Source: Episyrphus balteatus
Taxonomy: Eukaryota; Arthropoda; Insecta; Diptera; Syrphidae
NCBI RefSeq assembly: GCF_945859705.1
Contig: NC_079137.1
Span: 57,940,552 to 58,004,551 of the forward strand
Length of the DNA stretch: 64,000 nt
Direction of reading: 5' to 3'
Shown: positions 33,388 to 48,365 of the stretch, piece after piece
Position numbering within the stretch: the stretch's first letter is position 1
Layout of the letters: each line of letters begins with the position of its first letter
Made by a program: the position numbers and the translations under genes
The notes under the pieces: generated by a model
The model's input: the letters and a program-made list of their open reading frames with translations, nothing else
Told to the model about the DNA's origin: nothing
Databases searched by the model: none

Positions 33388-35362
33388 TTACCTTTCTATT
33401 GACATAACATAGAAATCCAGCAATTATTACAGAAACTGTGAGCAATGATGTGCATTTAAACTTTTTCATAAATGTACCTTTTTAAATCTCTGATTTTATG
33501 ATTTTTACAAGTTAATTTTGATGCTCGTAGACATTCTAAAGCAATAATTTTTATTGGAAGATATTAATGAACATTCTGAGTACTATTTTAAATGAAAATT
33601 AAAACTTTAAATGCATCTGGTCAGAAATAGTGAGAGAAAATATTAGTATAAACCACTGGAAAACATTGTATTTTTCAAATTAAAGCTTCAAAAATTATGG
33701 TAATTTTCATTATTTTATTATTTGATAAAAATAAATGCAGTGAGCCATTAATTATAATCTTTTATTTGAGATACTATTAATTGTGATTGAAATACAAATA
33801 CCGAAGAAATAAGCAGTTTTCTGAAATCAAAATTAAAGATCTTAGAATATGAAATTTTTCCGAACAAATACCTTGAACTTTGCTTAGAATTAGGTACCTA
33901 CTTATAAACATAATTCAATTATTTCTCAAGCAGCCTCAATCCTAAAAATCAAGCAAGTATTACAGAAACTGTAAGAAATCATCTACAGGTGGATTGCAAT
34001 ATTTTAAGAAAGTTTTGAATTTCTGATTGTATATTATTTAAAAAATTAATTTTGAACCTCGTAGACATCATTAAGCAATAATTTATACTGCAAAACATTT
34101 ATCAATATTCTGAGTACCTACTATACTAAGTGAAAATAAAAATACTATGCAAGTGGTCAAAAAAATTAAGAATATGAAATATTTCCGATCAAACATTTTG
34201 CATTTCCCTTAGAACTGCTAATTCAATTATTTCTCAGAAAGCTTTTATAATTCATGTGCCAATTAAGCGTATGTTTGTCCAAAAGAATAATACATTTAAT
34301 TTATTATGTTTAGTTAAAAAATGGATTCATGACAGTAAAAAATGTAATATTTGGTAATATTTCTGCGTTTTTTTGAAATTTTATCGTTTTTTGGTTTATG
34401 TTTTTAAGTAACTTTCAATGCATTTATGTTTTGAAATTTGTGTGTCATATTACCTTTCTATTAATAACTCAATTATAAAAATCAAGCAATTATTAAAGAA
34501 ACTGTGTAAGTAATAATCTGCAGGTGGATTGTAATATTTCAAGAAATTTTGAGTTTCTGACTGTAGGATATTTTAAAATTTTATCTGAAGGTCGTATGAA
34601 TATTTTGAGTGCTATGCTAAATGAAAATATAAATGCTATGTAGGTGGTCAGAAAAAGTAAAAATTTAAAATATTTCCGATCAAACATCTTGAATTTAGCT
34701 TAAAGTTGCTAAATCAATTAATTCTCAGGAAGCTTGTAGCTAACGTATATTTACAATTGATATGTCAAATTAAGCGTATAAACCATAAAAATCAAGCAAG
34801 TATCGAAGAAACTATAACAAATCATGTACAGGTGGATTGCAATATTTTAAGAAAACTTTGAATTTCTGATTGTATGTTATTTAAAAATAATTAATTTTGA
34901 ACCTCGTAGACATCATTGAGCAATAATTTTTACTGCAAAACATTTATCAAAATTCTAAGTAGATACTATACTAAATGAAAATATAAATACTATGTAGGTG
35001 GTCAGAAAGAGTAAAAATATAAAATATTTCTGATCAAACATCTTGAATTTAGCTTAAAGTTGCTAAATCAAATATTTTTCAGGAAGCTTGTAGCTTACGT
35101 ATATTTATAATAATTCATATGTCAAATTAAGCGTATAGTTGTCTTAAAAATAATATTTTTTTGGATAAGAAATGTAATCATTACAGTAAAAAATGTTATA
35201 TTTTGGCTGTTTTTTGCTGTTTAAGCATTTTTTGATTTACTTTGTATAATATTTTAAAAGTTTTCATTTTTTGAATTTTATACGTGAAATTACCTTTTTA
35301 TTGATACTTTAATCTTAAAAACCAAGCAAGTATCGAAGAACAGTGACATATCATGTACAGGT
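33388..35362. repeat. 540-unit block gamma2
   Basis: Copy of gamma1, including the 308 bp shortened unit. It keeps the GGCTGTTTTTTGCTG stretch lost in gamma1 and has a CTA insertion at GAGTACCTACTATAC near 34118. Confidence 0.85.
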
Positions 35363-36987
35363 GGATTGCAATATTTTAATAAAATTTAGGAGTTCTGATT
35401 GAATATTATTTAAAAAAAAAAGTAATTTTGAACCCCGTAGACATCGTTAATCAATAATTAATATTGAAAAACATTTTTAATCATTCTGAGTATTATATTA
35501 AATGAAAGTAAAAATATTATGCTTATGGTCAGAAAATTAAGAATATGAAATATTTCCGATCAAATATCTTTAATTTAGCTTAAAGTTGCTAATTCAATTA
35601 TTTCTCAGGAAGCTTGTGGTTGACATATATTTGTAATTGATATGTCAAATTAAGCGTATAGTTGTTTTAAAAATAATACATTTAATTCAATATTTTTGGT
35701 TAAGAAATTCAATCCCTACAGAAAAAAATGCTATATTTAGGCGGTTTTTTGCTTTTTAAGCCTTTCTTGCGTTACTTTGTATAAAATTAAAATTTTAAAA
35801 GATTTTATTTTTTGAATTTTATATGCTATATTACGTTTCTATTGATACTTCAATCATAAAAATCAAGCAAGTATCGAAGAAACTGTGACAAATCATGTAC
35901 AGGTGGATTGCAATATTTGAAACAAAATTTCGAATTTTTGATTGTATTATATTTAAAAAATATTAATTTTGAACCTCATAGACATCGTTAAGCAATAATT
36001 TATATTGAAAAACATTTTAACTATTCTAAGTATTATATTAAATAAAAGTAAAAATATTATGCAGGTGGTCAGAAAAATTAAGAATATAAAATATTATAAA
36101 ATAATATAAAATATTTCCGTTCAAATATCTTAATTTTGCTTAAAACTGCTAATTCAATTATTTCTCAGGAAGCTTGTGGTTGACATATATTTATATTTGA
36201 TATGTCAAATTAAGCGTATAGTTGTCTTAAAAATAATACATTTAATTCAAAATTTTTGGATAATAAATTAAATCACTATAGTAAAAAAAATGCTATATTT
36301 AGGCGATTTTTTGCTGTTTAAGCCTTTCTTGCTTTACTTTGAAGACAATTTTGAAAGATTTCATTTTTTGAATTTTGTATGTGAAACTATTGATACCTCA
36401 ATCTTAAAATCAAGCAAGTATCGAAGAAACGGTGACAAATCATGTACAGGTGGATTGCAATATTTGAATAAAATTTAGAATTTTTGATTGTAGGTATATT
36501 ATTTAAAAAACTGATTTTGAACCCCGTAGACATCGTTAATCAATAATTTATATAAGAAAACATTTTAAAACATTCTGAGTACTATATTAATTGAAAATAA
36601 AAATACTATGCAGGTGGTCAGAAAAATTAAGAAAATAAAATATTTCCGATAAAAAATTTTGAATTGATTTTAAAATTGCTAATTCAATTATTTCTCAGGA
36701 AGCTTGTAGTTGACATATTTCTTATTGATATGTCAAATTAAGCGTATAGTTATCTTAAAAATAATACATTTGATTGAAAATTTTTGAATAAGAAATTCAT
36801 TCACTACAGTAAAAAATGCTATATTTAGGCGGTTTTTTGCTGTTTTATCCTTTATTGCTTTGATTTGTATAAAATTTTGAAAGATTTTTTTTTTTTGAAT
36901 TTTATATGTGAAATTACCTTTTTATTGATACCTCAATCTTAAAAATCAAGCAAGTATTGAAGAAACTACGACCAATCATGTATAGGT
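35363..36987. repeat. 540-unit array alpha3 (three units only)
   Basis: Units begin at 35363, 35905 and 36452, then block B starts at 36988. Relative to alpha1/2/4/5 two whole units are missing. The join falls within AAGTATTGAAGAAACT/ACGACCAATC, as expected from unequal exchange between units. Confidence 0.85.
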
Positions 36988-38877
36988 GGATTGCAATATT
37001 TTAAATTTTTCATTAATTCTTTGAATTAATACGTATTTCTTGAAAAAAAGCGAAAAAATATTACTATTTTATTTTTTTTTATTTTTGTTTTCAACTTTCT
37101 TTAAAAAATAATAACACCATGTTATAGCTTGATATCTAAGCTAGAAATTGAGACATTATTTACATCTGTGAGTTTTGTAGAAAAAAAGTAATAATTTTTT
37201 GAAGTCTAGCAAAATTTACAAAAAAAGCCCAAAAACCACTTTTTTTTTATTCTTTTATTAAAATCTCGATTTTTTAATATGAAAAGCTTAGAAAAAATTA
37301 TACCATTAAAAAGCTTATAAAATTTCCTAAAGAATAAAGCTATATTAAAATTTCAAGAATGTGTAAAAAGTATAAAAATAATTTATTGAAAACAATCATT
37401 TTGATCAAAAAAAGCGAAAAAAACGTATAAATTTATCTTCACACGTCATTTATTCAATTTTTTTTAATGACAACCTATAAAAATTTTTACACCATCTGAA
37501 AGCTTATGGTCTTAGCTTAAAATATATATATATATCAGGTCTGTGAGACATCTACAAAAAGAGCTAGAATTTTTTGAACTTCATGTATTTTCATCAAAAA
37601 AAGCAAAAAAAACCATTATTTTTTTGTTCTCATGCTATTAAATTAATTTTTTTCAATGACAACCTATAAAAATTTGTATACCATGTGAAAGCTTATTGTT
37701 TCACCTTTGACATGACGGTTCAATCGTATTTTTCTGATGCCTACAAGAAAAGTTAGAATTTTTTAAAGTCAACCATGTCGAATTTCCAGACTGAGATTAC
37801 GGTACTTCCCACACTGGTGACTGTTCATGGCGCAACAGATCTCCACTGGTGTTTTGAGTGTTTTCGCAAGTTTCTTGATTTAACATTGTGTAGCTTGTAG
37901 TTGGTCTACCGTTATGTGTGATATACCAAATGAAAGGTAATTGTATCAGGATACTCAGAAAAGTTTAATCAAATTTCTATCTGCTCTAGATCAAAAGTTA
38001 TAACCTGTTGAACACACAACACATTAATTTACCGTTATCTCAAAATTGTGTCTATACAAATGATTGAAATTTGGTACACATATAGTCCTGAATATACTCT
38101 ATCAACTCCCCATATAACTTATTTCTCTATCTCTTAAAGAAAAAAAGAAAAAAATCAAAAACGATAAAAATCGGTTAAAAACGGCAAAAAAACCTGTTTT
38201 TAAAAAACTTATTTTTCCTATTATTCAGTCAAAAATCATTTTAGAACTCCAATTTTTTGCACATGTATGCGGATAGCGTAGACCTACATGTCCTATAAAT
38301 TTCAGATTTTTTGAACGCACCAAAAAAAAGCTAAAAATCAAAAACTACCCAAAAATACCCCTAAAAACGTAGGTGTTTTTCAAAAAATCATATTTCAAAA
38401 CCCAGTGCATTAGAAAAAAATCCGTATTAGACGCCTAATTTTTTTTTCCTCCATCTTTCACCTCACACCTTTAGAATTGTGAAAAAAAATTTCCCCTACC
38501 CATAATCATCATTTTGTCACACCCGCAACACCTGATCACCGTTCAAACAAAACGTTATAGCTCAGCTCGAAAATTTTTTAGAATTTTTTCTTAAATGCAG
38601 TTCATCTTAAATTAATCTCCTCTATCTATAGCAAAAAAAATCATAACTCTACTCCCTCCCGTTTAGATTTTAGCCCAATTTTGGACTTACCGTTTTACCC
38701 CAGTTTACCCTACTAAATCGACGAATTTCAAAAATTCCTTTCTTAGTGTGCACTTTCATCAATATACCTATCATTTGACACATCAATCAATTTTCTATCA
38801 CTTATAGTATAAGCTGTACGTTGATTATGAATGAATCAGTGAGTGGTAACTACGGTCGGCATTTAATAATATAATAA
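36988..38877. repeat. Block B3
   Basis: Alpha-type B with its own substitutions (ACCATGTCG at the core, shared with B5; AGCCCAAAAACC). Conserved core 37764-37961. The terminus GGCATTTAATAATATAATA differs from B1/B2 by G to A. Confidence 0.8.
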
Positions 38878-38934
38878 CTAGCCATCATACCCGTGAATGA
38901 ATATCGCTTCGCTGATATTCAAATAGTAAATTGT

Positions 38935-39058
38935 AAACAATTACAAATGAATATAAATTATGTATAAGAATATTATATAATAAAAATATATATATATAAG
39001 TATATATATATAATAAATAAATATATATATATGTATAAATATAAATATATATGTATAA

Positions 39059-39093
<35 letters not shown>

Positions 39094-39167
39094 TATATGT
39101 ATAAGTATATATATATATATATAAATATATATGTATAAGTATATATATATATATATAAATATATATG

Positions 39168-39225
<58 letters not shown>

Positions 39226-39540
39226 AATATATATGTATAAGTATATATATATATATAAATATATATGTATAAGTATATATATATATAAATATATATGTAT
39301 AAGTATATATATATATATATATAAATATATATGTATAAGTATATATATATGTATATAAATAAATATATGTATAAATATATATATATATATAAATATATAT
39401 GTATATGTATATATATATATAAATATATATGTATAAGTATATATATAAATATATATATAAGAATATATGTATAAAAATATATGTATAAGAAAATAATATT
39501 GTATATTTATATATATTATACTTATATATAATAATTATAT
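38935..39540. repeat. TA minisatellite of Ha3
   Basis: As in Ha1 but with a shorter pure run, interrupted by ATACATATAT near 39203. A frame at 38973-39206 (-) is repeat translation. Confidence 0.9.
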
Positions 39541-39548
39541 ATTAATAT

Positions 39549-39586
39549 AGCAAGGGGGCATGCTGCCCCCCTGCACCCCCCTGCTT
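39549..39586. repeat. GC-rich hairpin 1 of Ha3
   Basis: Five-G type. The following AAAAAAATACTAAG differs from Ha1/Ha2 (AAAAAAGTATTAAG) and is shared with Ha4. Confidence 0.8.
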
Positions 39587-39723
39587 GGATTATTAAAAAA
39601 ATACTAAGAATGTTTTGTTTTTTTGTTTTTTCTCTTTGATAAAATTTTAATTTTTATGAATTTCAATTTTATCGATTTAATTTATTTATCAAAAAGTATT
39701 AAAAATTTAATTTTATTTATTAA

Positions 39724-39905
39724 TTGTATTGATTGTTTGTTTGTTTGATTGTTTGTTTGTTTCATTGTTTGTTTGATTATTAGTTTGATTGTTTATTTGA
39801 TTGTTTGTTTGTTTGATTGTTTATTTCATTGTTTAATTTGATTGTTTAATTTGATTGTTTGTTTGATTGTTTATTTGATTGTTTGTTTATTTGATTGCTT
39901 TTTTT
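39724..39905. repeat. TTTGATTG minisatellite, Ha3 subrepeat 1
   Basis: Ends in a GATTGC plus long poly-T run. Confidence 0.85.
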
Positions 39906-40143
39906 TTTTTTTTGTTTTTTATTGACTCATGATTTAATTGTTTGATTGTTTCTTGTTTTTTGTTTGTCGATTGTCAATTGTTATTTATTGTCTGATTTTC
40001 ATTATTTCATGTTTATTGTTAAGTGTTTGTTGTTTGTTATATATAAGTATATATATAAATATATGTATAAGAATATTAGTATAAAAAATAATATTATAAA
40101 TTTATATATTATACTTATATATATAATAATTATATATTAATAT

Positions 40144-40181
40144 AGCAGGGGGGCATGCTGCCCCCCCGCACCCCCCTGCTT
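40144..40181. repeat. GC-rich hairpin 2 of Ha3
   Basis: Six-G type with a perfect outer stem. Confidence 0.8.
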
Positions 40182-40316
40182 GGATTATTAAAAAAGTATT
40201 AAGAATGTTTGTTTGTTTTTTTTTTTTATTAATTTTAATTTTTATGAATTTCAATTTTATCGATTTAATTTATTTATCGAAAAGTATTAAAAATTTAATT
40301 TAATTTATTAATTGTA

Positions 40317-40540
40317 TTGATTGTTTGTTTGTTTGATTAATTGTTTGACTGTTTGTTTGTTACATTGTTTGTTTGATTATTAGTTTGATTGTTTGTTTGA
40401 TTGATTATTTGATTGTTTGTTTGTTTGATTGTTTATTTGATTGTTTATTTGATAGTTTGTTTGATTGTTTGTTTGATTGTTTGTTTGTTTGTCTATTTGA
40501 TTGTTTATTTGATTGTTTGTTTAATTGTTTTTTATTGTGT
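40317..40540. repeat. TTTGATTG minisatellite, Ha3 subrepeat 2
   Basis: Carries GACTGTTTG as in Ha2. Confidence 0.85.
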
Positions 40541-40763
40541 CATGATTTAATTGTTTGATTGTTTCATGTTTTTTGTTTATTTTTGTCGATTGTTAATTGT
40601 TATTTATTGTCTGATTTTCATTATTTCATGTTTATTGTTAAGTGTTTGTTGTTTGTTATATATAAGTATATATATAAATATATGTATAAGAATATTAATA
40701 TAAGAAAATAATATTATATATTTATATATTATACTTATATAAATAATAATTATATATTAATAT

Positions 40764-40811
40764 AGCAAGGGCGCATGCTGCCCCCCTGCACCCCCCTGCA
40801 CCCCCCTGCTT
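40764..40811. repeat. GC-rich hairpin 3 of Ha3, extra C block
   Basis: Broken-G type with two CCCCCCTGCA blocks before CCCCCCTGCT. Confidence 0.8.
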
Positions 40812-40938
40812 GGATTATTAAAAAAGTATATATATATATAAGTATATATATAAATATATGTATAAGAATATTAGTATAAAAAATAATATTATAAATTTAT
40901 ATATTATACTTATATATAAAATAATTATATATTAATAT

Positions 40939-40976
40939 AGCAGGGGGGCATGCTGCCCCCCCGCACCCCCCTGCTT
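40939..40976. repeat. GC-rich hairpin 4 of Ha3
   Basis: Six-G type, 175 bp after hairpin 3. The outer stem is perfect, unlike its Ha2 counterpart. Confidence 0.8.
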
Positions 40977-41252
40977 GGATTATTAAAAAAGTATTAAGAA
41001 TGTTTGTTTGTTTTTTTTTTTTGATAAATTTTAATTTTTATGAATTTCAATTTTATCGATTTAATTTATTTATCGAAAAGTATTAAAAATTTAATTTAAT
41101 TTATTAATTGTATTTAAAAAATTATTGCAAATATGTTTCTAAATACAAATCCGTTAATATTATAATGAACTTTAATGATTTATAGAGCAAATAGAGCCAG
41201 TGATTATGTGATTTGTCAGTTTCGGAAAAATCAACGCATTTATAATATAGTA

Positions 41253-43223
41253 TTACCTTTCTATTGACATAACATAGAAATCCAGCAATTATTACAGAAA
41301 CTGTGAGCAATGATGTGCATTTAAACTTTTTCATAAATGTACCTTTTTAAATCTCTGATTTTATGATTTTTACAAGTTAATTTTGATGCTCGTAGACATT
41401 CTAAAGCAATAATTTTTATTGGAAGATATTAATGAACATTCTGAGTACTATTTTAAATGAAAATTAAAACTTTAAATGCATCTGGTCAGAAATAGTGAGA
41501 GAAAATATTAGTATAAACCACTGGAAAACATTGTATTTTTCAAATTAAAGCTTCAAAAATTATGGTAATTTTCATTATTTTATTATTTGATAAAAATAAA
41601 TGCAGTGAGCCATTAATTATAATCTTTTATTTGAGATACTATTAATTGTGATTGAAATACAAATACCGAAGAAATAAGCAGTTTTCTGAAATCAAAATTA
41701 AAGATCTTAGAATATGAAATTTTTCCGAACAAATACCTTGAACTTTGCTTAGAATTAGGTACCTACTTATAAACATAATTCAATTATTTCTCAAGCAGCC
41801 TCAATCCTAAAAATCAAGCAAGTATTACAGAAACTGTAAGAAATCATCTACAGGTGGATTGCAATATTTTAAGAAAGTTTTGAATTTCTGATTGTATATT
41901 ATTTAAAAAATTAATTTTGAACCTCGTAGACATCATTAAGCAATAATTTATACTGCAAAACATTTATCAATATTCTGAGTACTATACTAAGTGAAAATAA
42001 AAATACTATGCAAGTGGTCAAAAAAATTAAGAATATGAAATATTTCCGATCAAACATTTTGCATTTCCCTTAGAACTGCTAATTCAATTATTTCTCAGAA
42101 AGCTTTTATAATTCATGTGCCAATTAAGCGTATGTTTGTCCAAAAGAATAATACATTTAATTTATTATGTTTGGTTAAAAAATGGATTCATGACAGTAAA
42201 AAATGTAATATTTGGTAATATTTCTGCGTTTTTTTGAAATTTTATCGTTTTTTGGTTTATGTTTTTAAGTAACTTTCAATGCATTTATGTTTTGAAATTT
42301 GTGTGTCATATTACCTTTTTATTAATAACTCAATTATAAAAATCAAGCAATTATTAAAGAAACTGTGTAAGTAATAATCTGCAGGTGGATTGTAATATTT
42401 CAAGAAATTTTGAGTTTCTGACTGTAGGATATTTTAAAATTTTATCTGAAGGTCGTATGAATATTTTGAGTGCTATGCTAAATGAAAATATAAATGCTAT
42501 GTAGGTGGTCAGAAAAAGTAAAAATTTAAAATATTTCCGATCAAACATCTTGAATTTAGCTTAAAGTTGCTAAATCAATTAATTCTCAGGAAGCTTGTAG
42601 CTAACGTATATTTACAATTGATATGTCAAATTAAGCGTATAAACCATAAAAATCAAGCAAGTATCGAAGAAACTATAACAAATCATGTACAGGTGGATTG
42701 CAATATTTTAAGAAAACTTTGAATTTCTGATTGTATGTTATTTAAAAATAATTAATTTTGAACCTCGTAGACATCATTGAGCAATAATTTTTACTGCAAA
42801 ACATTTATCAAAATTCTAAGTAGATACTATACTAAATGAAAATATAAATACTATGTAGGTGGTCAGAAAGAGTAAAAATATAAAATATTTCTGATCAAAC
42901 ATCTTGAATTTAGCTTAAAGTTGCTAAATCAAATATTTTTCAGGAAGCTTGTAGCTAACGTATATTTATAATAATTCATATGTCAAATTAAGCGTATAGT
43001 TGTCTTAAAAATAATATTTTTTTGGATAAGAAATGTAATCATTACAGTAAAAAATGTTATATTTTGGCTGTTTTTTGCTGTTTAAGCATTTTTTGATTTA
43101 CTTTGTATAATATTTTAAAAGTTTTCATTTTTTGAATTTTATATGTGAAATTACCTTTTTATTGATACCTCAATCTTAAAAACCAAGCAAGTATCGAAGA
43201 ACAGTGACATATCATGTACAGGT
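41253..43223. repeat. 540-unit block gamma3
   Basis: Near copy of gamma2 without the CTA insertion. It shares AGTGAAAATAAAAATAC with gamma2 and gamma4. Confidence 0.85.
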
Positions 43224-45903
43224 GGATTGCAATATTTTAATAAAATTTAGGAGTTCTGATTGAATATTATTTAAAAAAAAAAGTAATTTTGAACCCCGTA
43301 GACATCGTTAATCAATAATTAATATTGAAAAACATTTTTAATCATTCTGAGTATTATATTAAATGAAAGTAAAAATATTATGCTTATGGTCAGAAAATTA
43401 AGAATATGAAATATTTCCGATCAAATATCTTTAATTTAGCTTAAAGTTGCTAATTCAATTATTTCTCAGGAAGCTTGTAGTTGACATATATTTGTAATTG
43501 ATATGTCAAATTAAGCGTATAGTTGTTTTAAAAATAATACATTTAATTCAATATTTTTGGTTAAGAAATTCAATCGCTACAGAAAAAAATGCTATATTTA
43601 GGCGGTTTTTTGCTTTTTAAGCCTTTCTTGCGTTACTTTGTATAAAATTAAAATTTTAAAAGATTTTATTTTTTGAATTTTATATGCTATATTACGTTTC
43701 TATTGATACTTCAATCATAAAAATCAAGCAAGTATCGAAGAAACTGTGACAAATCATGTACAGGTGGATTGCAATATTTGAAACAAAATTTCGAATTTTT
43801 GATTGTATTATATTTAAAAAATATTAATTTTGAACCTCATAGACATCGTTAAGCAATAATTTATATTGAAAAACATTTTAACTATTCTAAGTATTATATT
43901 AAATAAAAGTAAAAATATTATGCAGGTGGTCAGAAAAATTAAGAATATAAAATATTATAAAATAATATAAAATATTTCCGTTCAAATATCTTAATTTTGC
44001 TTAAAACTGCTAATTCAATTATTTCTCAGGAAGCTTGTGGTTGACATATATTTATATTTGATATGTCAAATTAAGCGTATAGTTGTCTTAAAAATAATAC
44101 ATTTAATTCAAAATTTTTGGATAATAAATTAAATCACTATAGTAAAAAAAATGCTATATTTAGGCGATTTTTTGCTGTTTAAGCCTTTCTTGCTTTACTT
44201 TGAAGACAATTTTGAAAGATTTCATTTTTTGAATTTTATATGTGAAATTATTGATACCTCAATCTTAAAATCAAGCAAGTATCGAAGAAACGGTGACAAA
44301 TCATGTACAGGTGGATTGCAATATTTGAATAAAATTTAGAATTTTTGATTGTAGGTATATTATTTAAAAAACTGATTTTGAACCCCGTAGACATCGTTAA
44401 TCAATAATTTATATAAGAAAACATTTTAAAACATTCTGAGTACTATATTAATTGAAAATAAAAATACTATGCAGGTGGTCAGAAAAATTAAGAAAATAAA
44501 ATATTTCCGATAAAAAATTTTGAATTGATTTTAAAATTGCTTATTCAATTATTTCTCAGGAAGCTTGTAGTTGACATATTTCTTATTGATATGTCAAATT
44601 AAGCGTATAGTTATCTTAAAAATAATACATTTGATTGAAAATTTTTGAATAAGAAATTCATTCACTACAGTAAAAAATGCTATATTTAGGCGGTTTTTTG
44701 CTGTTTTATCCTTTATTGCTTTGATTTGTATAAAATTTTGAAAGATTTTTTTTTTTGAATTTTATATGTGAAATTACCTTTTTATTGATACCTCAATCTT
44801 AAAAATCAAGCAAGTATTGAAGAAACTGTGACAAATCATGTACAGGTGGATTGCAATATTTGAATAAAATTAAGAATTTCTGATTGAATATTATTTGAAA
44901 AAAGTAATTTTGAACCCCGTTGACATCGTTAATAATTTATATTGAAAAACATTTTAAATCATTCTGAGTACTTTATTCATTGAAAATAAAAATACTATGC
45001 AGGTGGTCAGAAAAATTGAGAATTTGAAATATTTCCGAACAAATATCTTGAATTTAGCTTAAAGTTGCTAATTCAATTATTTCTCAGGAAGCTTGTAGTT
45101 CACATATATTTGTAATTTATATGTCAAATTAAGAGTATAATTGTCTTAAAAATTATACATTTAATTTAATATTTTTTGATAAGAAATGCAATCATTACAG
45201 TAAAAAATGTTGTATTTAGGCGGTTTCTGCTGTTTAAGCCTTTCTTGCTTTACTTTGTATACAACTTTAAAGTATTTTATTTTTTGAATTTTAAATGACA
45301 AATTATCTTTTTATTGATACCTAAATTTTGAAAATCAAGCAAGTATCGAAGAAACTGTGACAAATCATGTACAGGTGGATTGAAATATTTGAATAAAATT
45401 TAGAGTTTCTGATTGTATATTATTTAAAAAACTGATTTTGAACCACGTAGATATCGTAAAACAATTAATTATATTAGAAAACTTTTTAAATCATTCTGAG
45501 TACTTATTGAAAATAAAAAAAATACTATGCTGATGGTCAGAAAAATTAAGAAAATAAAATATTTCCGATCAAATATTTTGAATTCAGCTTAAAATTGCTA
45601 ATTCAATTATTTTTCAGAAAGCTTGTAGTTGACGTATATTAATATTTGATATGTCAAATTGAGCGTATAATTGTCTTAAAAATACATTTAATTCAAAATT
45701 TTTGGATAATAAATTCAATCACTACAGTAAAAAATGCTATATTTAGGCGTTTTTTTGCTATTTAAGCCTTTCTTCCTTAGTTTTTAAAGAATCTTAAAAG
45801 ATTTTATTTTTTGAATTTTGTATGTGAAATTACCTTTTTATTGATAGCTCAATCTTAAAAATCAAGCAAGTATTGAAGAAACTACGACCAATCATGTATA
45901 GGT
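43224..45903. repeat. 540-unit array alpha4 (five units)
   Basis: Five units like alpha1, with private changes such as CAATCGCTACAG near 43572, TTTTTCAGAAAGC near 45610 and TTGATAGCTC near 45842. Confidence 0.9.
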
Positions 45904-47794
45904 GGATTGCAATATTTTAAATTTTTCATTAATTCTTTGAATTAATACGTATTTCTTGAAAAAAGCGAAAAAATATTACTATTTTATTTTTTTTTATTTT
46001 TGTTTTCAACTTTCTTTAAAAAATAATAACACCATGTTATAGCTTGATTTCTAAGCTAGAAATTGAGACATTATTTACATCTGTGAGTTTTGTAGAAAAA
46101 AAGTAATAATTTTTTGAAGTCTAGCAAAATTTACAAAAAAAGCCAAAAAAACCCTTTTTTTTTATTCTTTTATTAAAATCTCGATTTTTTAATATGAAAA
46201 GTTAAAAAAAAAATTATGCCATTAAAAAGCTTATAAAATTTCCTAAAGAATAAAGCTATATTAAAATTTCAAGAATGTGTAAAAAGTATAAAAATAATTT
46301 ATTGAAAACAATCATTTTGATCAAAAAAAGCAAAAAAAACGTATAAATTTATCTTCACACGTCATTTATTCAATTTTTTTTAATGACAACCTATAAAAAA
46401 TTTTATACCATCTGAAAGCTTGTTGTCTTAGCTTAAAATATATATATATATCAGGTCTGTGAGACATCTACAAAAAGAGCTAGAATTTTTTGAACTTCAT
46501 GTATTTTCATCAAAAAAAGCAAAAAAAACCATTATTTTTTTGTTCTCATGCTATTAAATTAATTTTTTTCAATAACAACCTATAAAAATTTTTATACCAT
46601 GTGAAAGCTTATTGTTTCACCTTTTACATGACGGTTCAATCGTATTTTTCTGATGCCTACAAGAAAAGTTAGAATTTTTTAAAGTCAACCATGTGGAATT
46701 TCCAGACTGAGATTACGGTACTTCCCACACTGGTGACTGTTCATGGCGCAACAGATCTCCACTGGTGTTTCGAGTGTTTTCGCAAGTTTCTTGATTTAAC
46801 ATTGTGTAGCTTGTAGTTGGTCTACCGTTATGTGTGATATACCAAATGAAAGGTAATTGTATCAGGATGCTCAGAAAAGTTTAATCAAATTTCTATCTGC
46901 TCTAGATCAAAAGTTATAACCTGTTGAACACACAACACATTAATTTACCGTTATCTCAAAATTGTGTTTATAAAAATGATTGAAATTTGGTACACATATA
47001 GTCCTAGTTATACTCTATCAACTCCTCATATAACATATTTCTCTATCTGTTGAAGAAAAAAAGATAAAAATCAAAAACGAAAAAAATCAGTTAAAAACGG
47101 TAAAAAACCCTGTTTTTTAAAAACTTATTTTTCCTATTATTCAGTCAAAACTAATTTTAGAACTCCATTTTTTTGCACATGTATGCTTACAGCGTAGACC
47201 TACATGTCCTATAAATTTCAGATTTTTTGAACGCACCAAAAAAAAAGCTAAAATTCAAAAACTACCCAAAAACACCCCTAAAAACGTAGGTGTTTTTCAA
47301 AAAATCATATTTCAAAACCCAGTGCATTTAAAAAAAATCCGTATTAGACGCCTAATTTTTTTTTCCTCCATCTATCACCTCACACCTTTAGAATTGTCAA
47401 AAAAAATTTCCCCTACCCATAATCATCATTTTGTCACACCCGCAACACCTGATCACCGTTCAAACAAAACGTTATAGCTCAGCTCGAAAATTTTTTAGAA
47501 TTTTTTCTTAAATGCAGTTCATCTTAAATTTATCTCCTCTATCTATAGCAAAAAAAATCATCACTCTACCCCCTCCCGTTTAGATTTTAGCCCAATTTTG
47601 GACTTACCGTTTTACCCCAGTTTACCCTACTAAATCGACGAATTTCAAAAATTCCTTTCTTAGTGTGCACTTTCATCAATATACCTATCATTTGACACAT
47701 CATTCAATTTTCTATCACTTATAGTATAAGCTGTACGTTGATTATGAATGAATCAGTGAGTGGTAACTACGGTCGGCATTTAATAATATAATAA
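45904..47794. repeat. Block B4
   Basis: Alpha-type B. Conserved core 46681-46878. The segment near 46990-47200 is closer to B5 (AGTTATAC/ACATATTTCTCTATC, GTCAAAACTAATTTTAG) than to B1, suggesting mosaic ancestry or gene conversion. Confidence 0.8.
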
Positions 47795-47854
47795 CTAGCC
47801 ATCATACCCGTGAATGAATATCGCTTCGCTGATATTCAAATAGTAAATTGTAAA

Positions 47855-47975
47855 CAATTACAAATGAATATAAATTATGTATAAGAATATTATATAATAA
47901 AAATATATATATATAAGTATATATATATAATAAATAAATATATATATATGTATAAATATAAATATATATGTATAA

Positions 47976-48010
<35 letters not shown>

Positions 48011-48360
48011 TATATGTATAAGTATATATATATATATATAAATATATATGTATAAGTATATATATATATATAAATATATATGTATAAGTATATATATATA
48101 TATAAATATATATGTATAAGTATATATATATATATATATAAATATATATGTATAAGTATATATATATGTATATAAATAAATATATGTATAAATATATATA
48201 TATATATAAATATATATGTATATGTATATATATATATAAATATATATGTATAAGTATATATATAAATATATATATAAGAATATATGTATAAAAATATATG
48301 TATAAGAAAATAATATTGTATATTTATATATATTATACTTATATATAATAATTATATATT
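47855..48360. repeat. TA minisatellite of Ha4
   Basis: The shortest of the four. It lacks the long pure TA run of Ha1 and Ha2. Confidence 0.9.
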
Positions 48361-48365
48361 AATAT

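Larger units (their letters stand above)
38878..41252 (-). mobile_element. Ha3: Helitron/Helentron-like element
   Basis: CTAG at 38878, hairpin 38899-38920, right terminus at 41252. The organisation matches Ha2 (short 175 bp subrepeat and triple C block), placing Ha2 and Ha3 in one subfamily. Confidence 0.55.
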
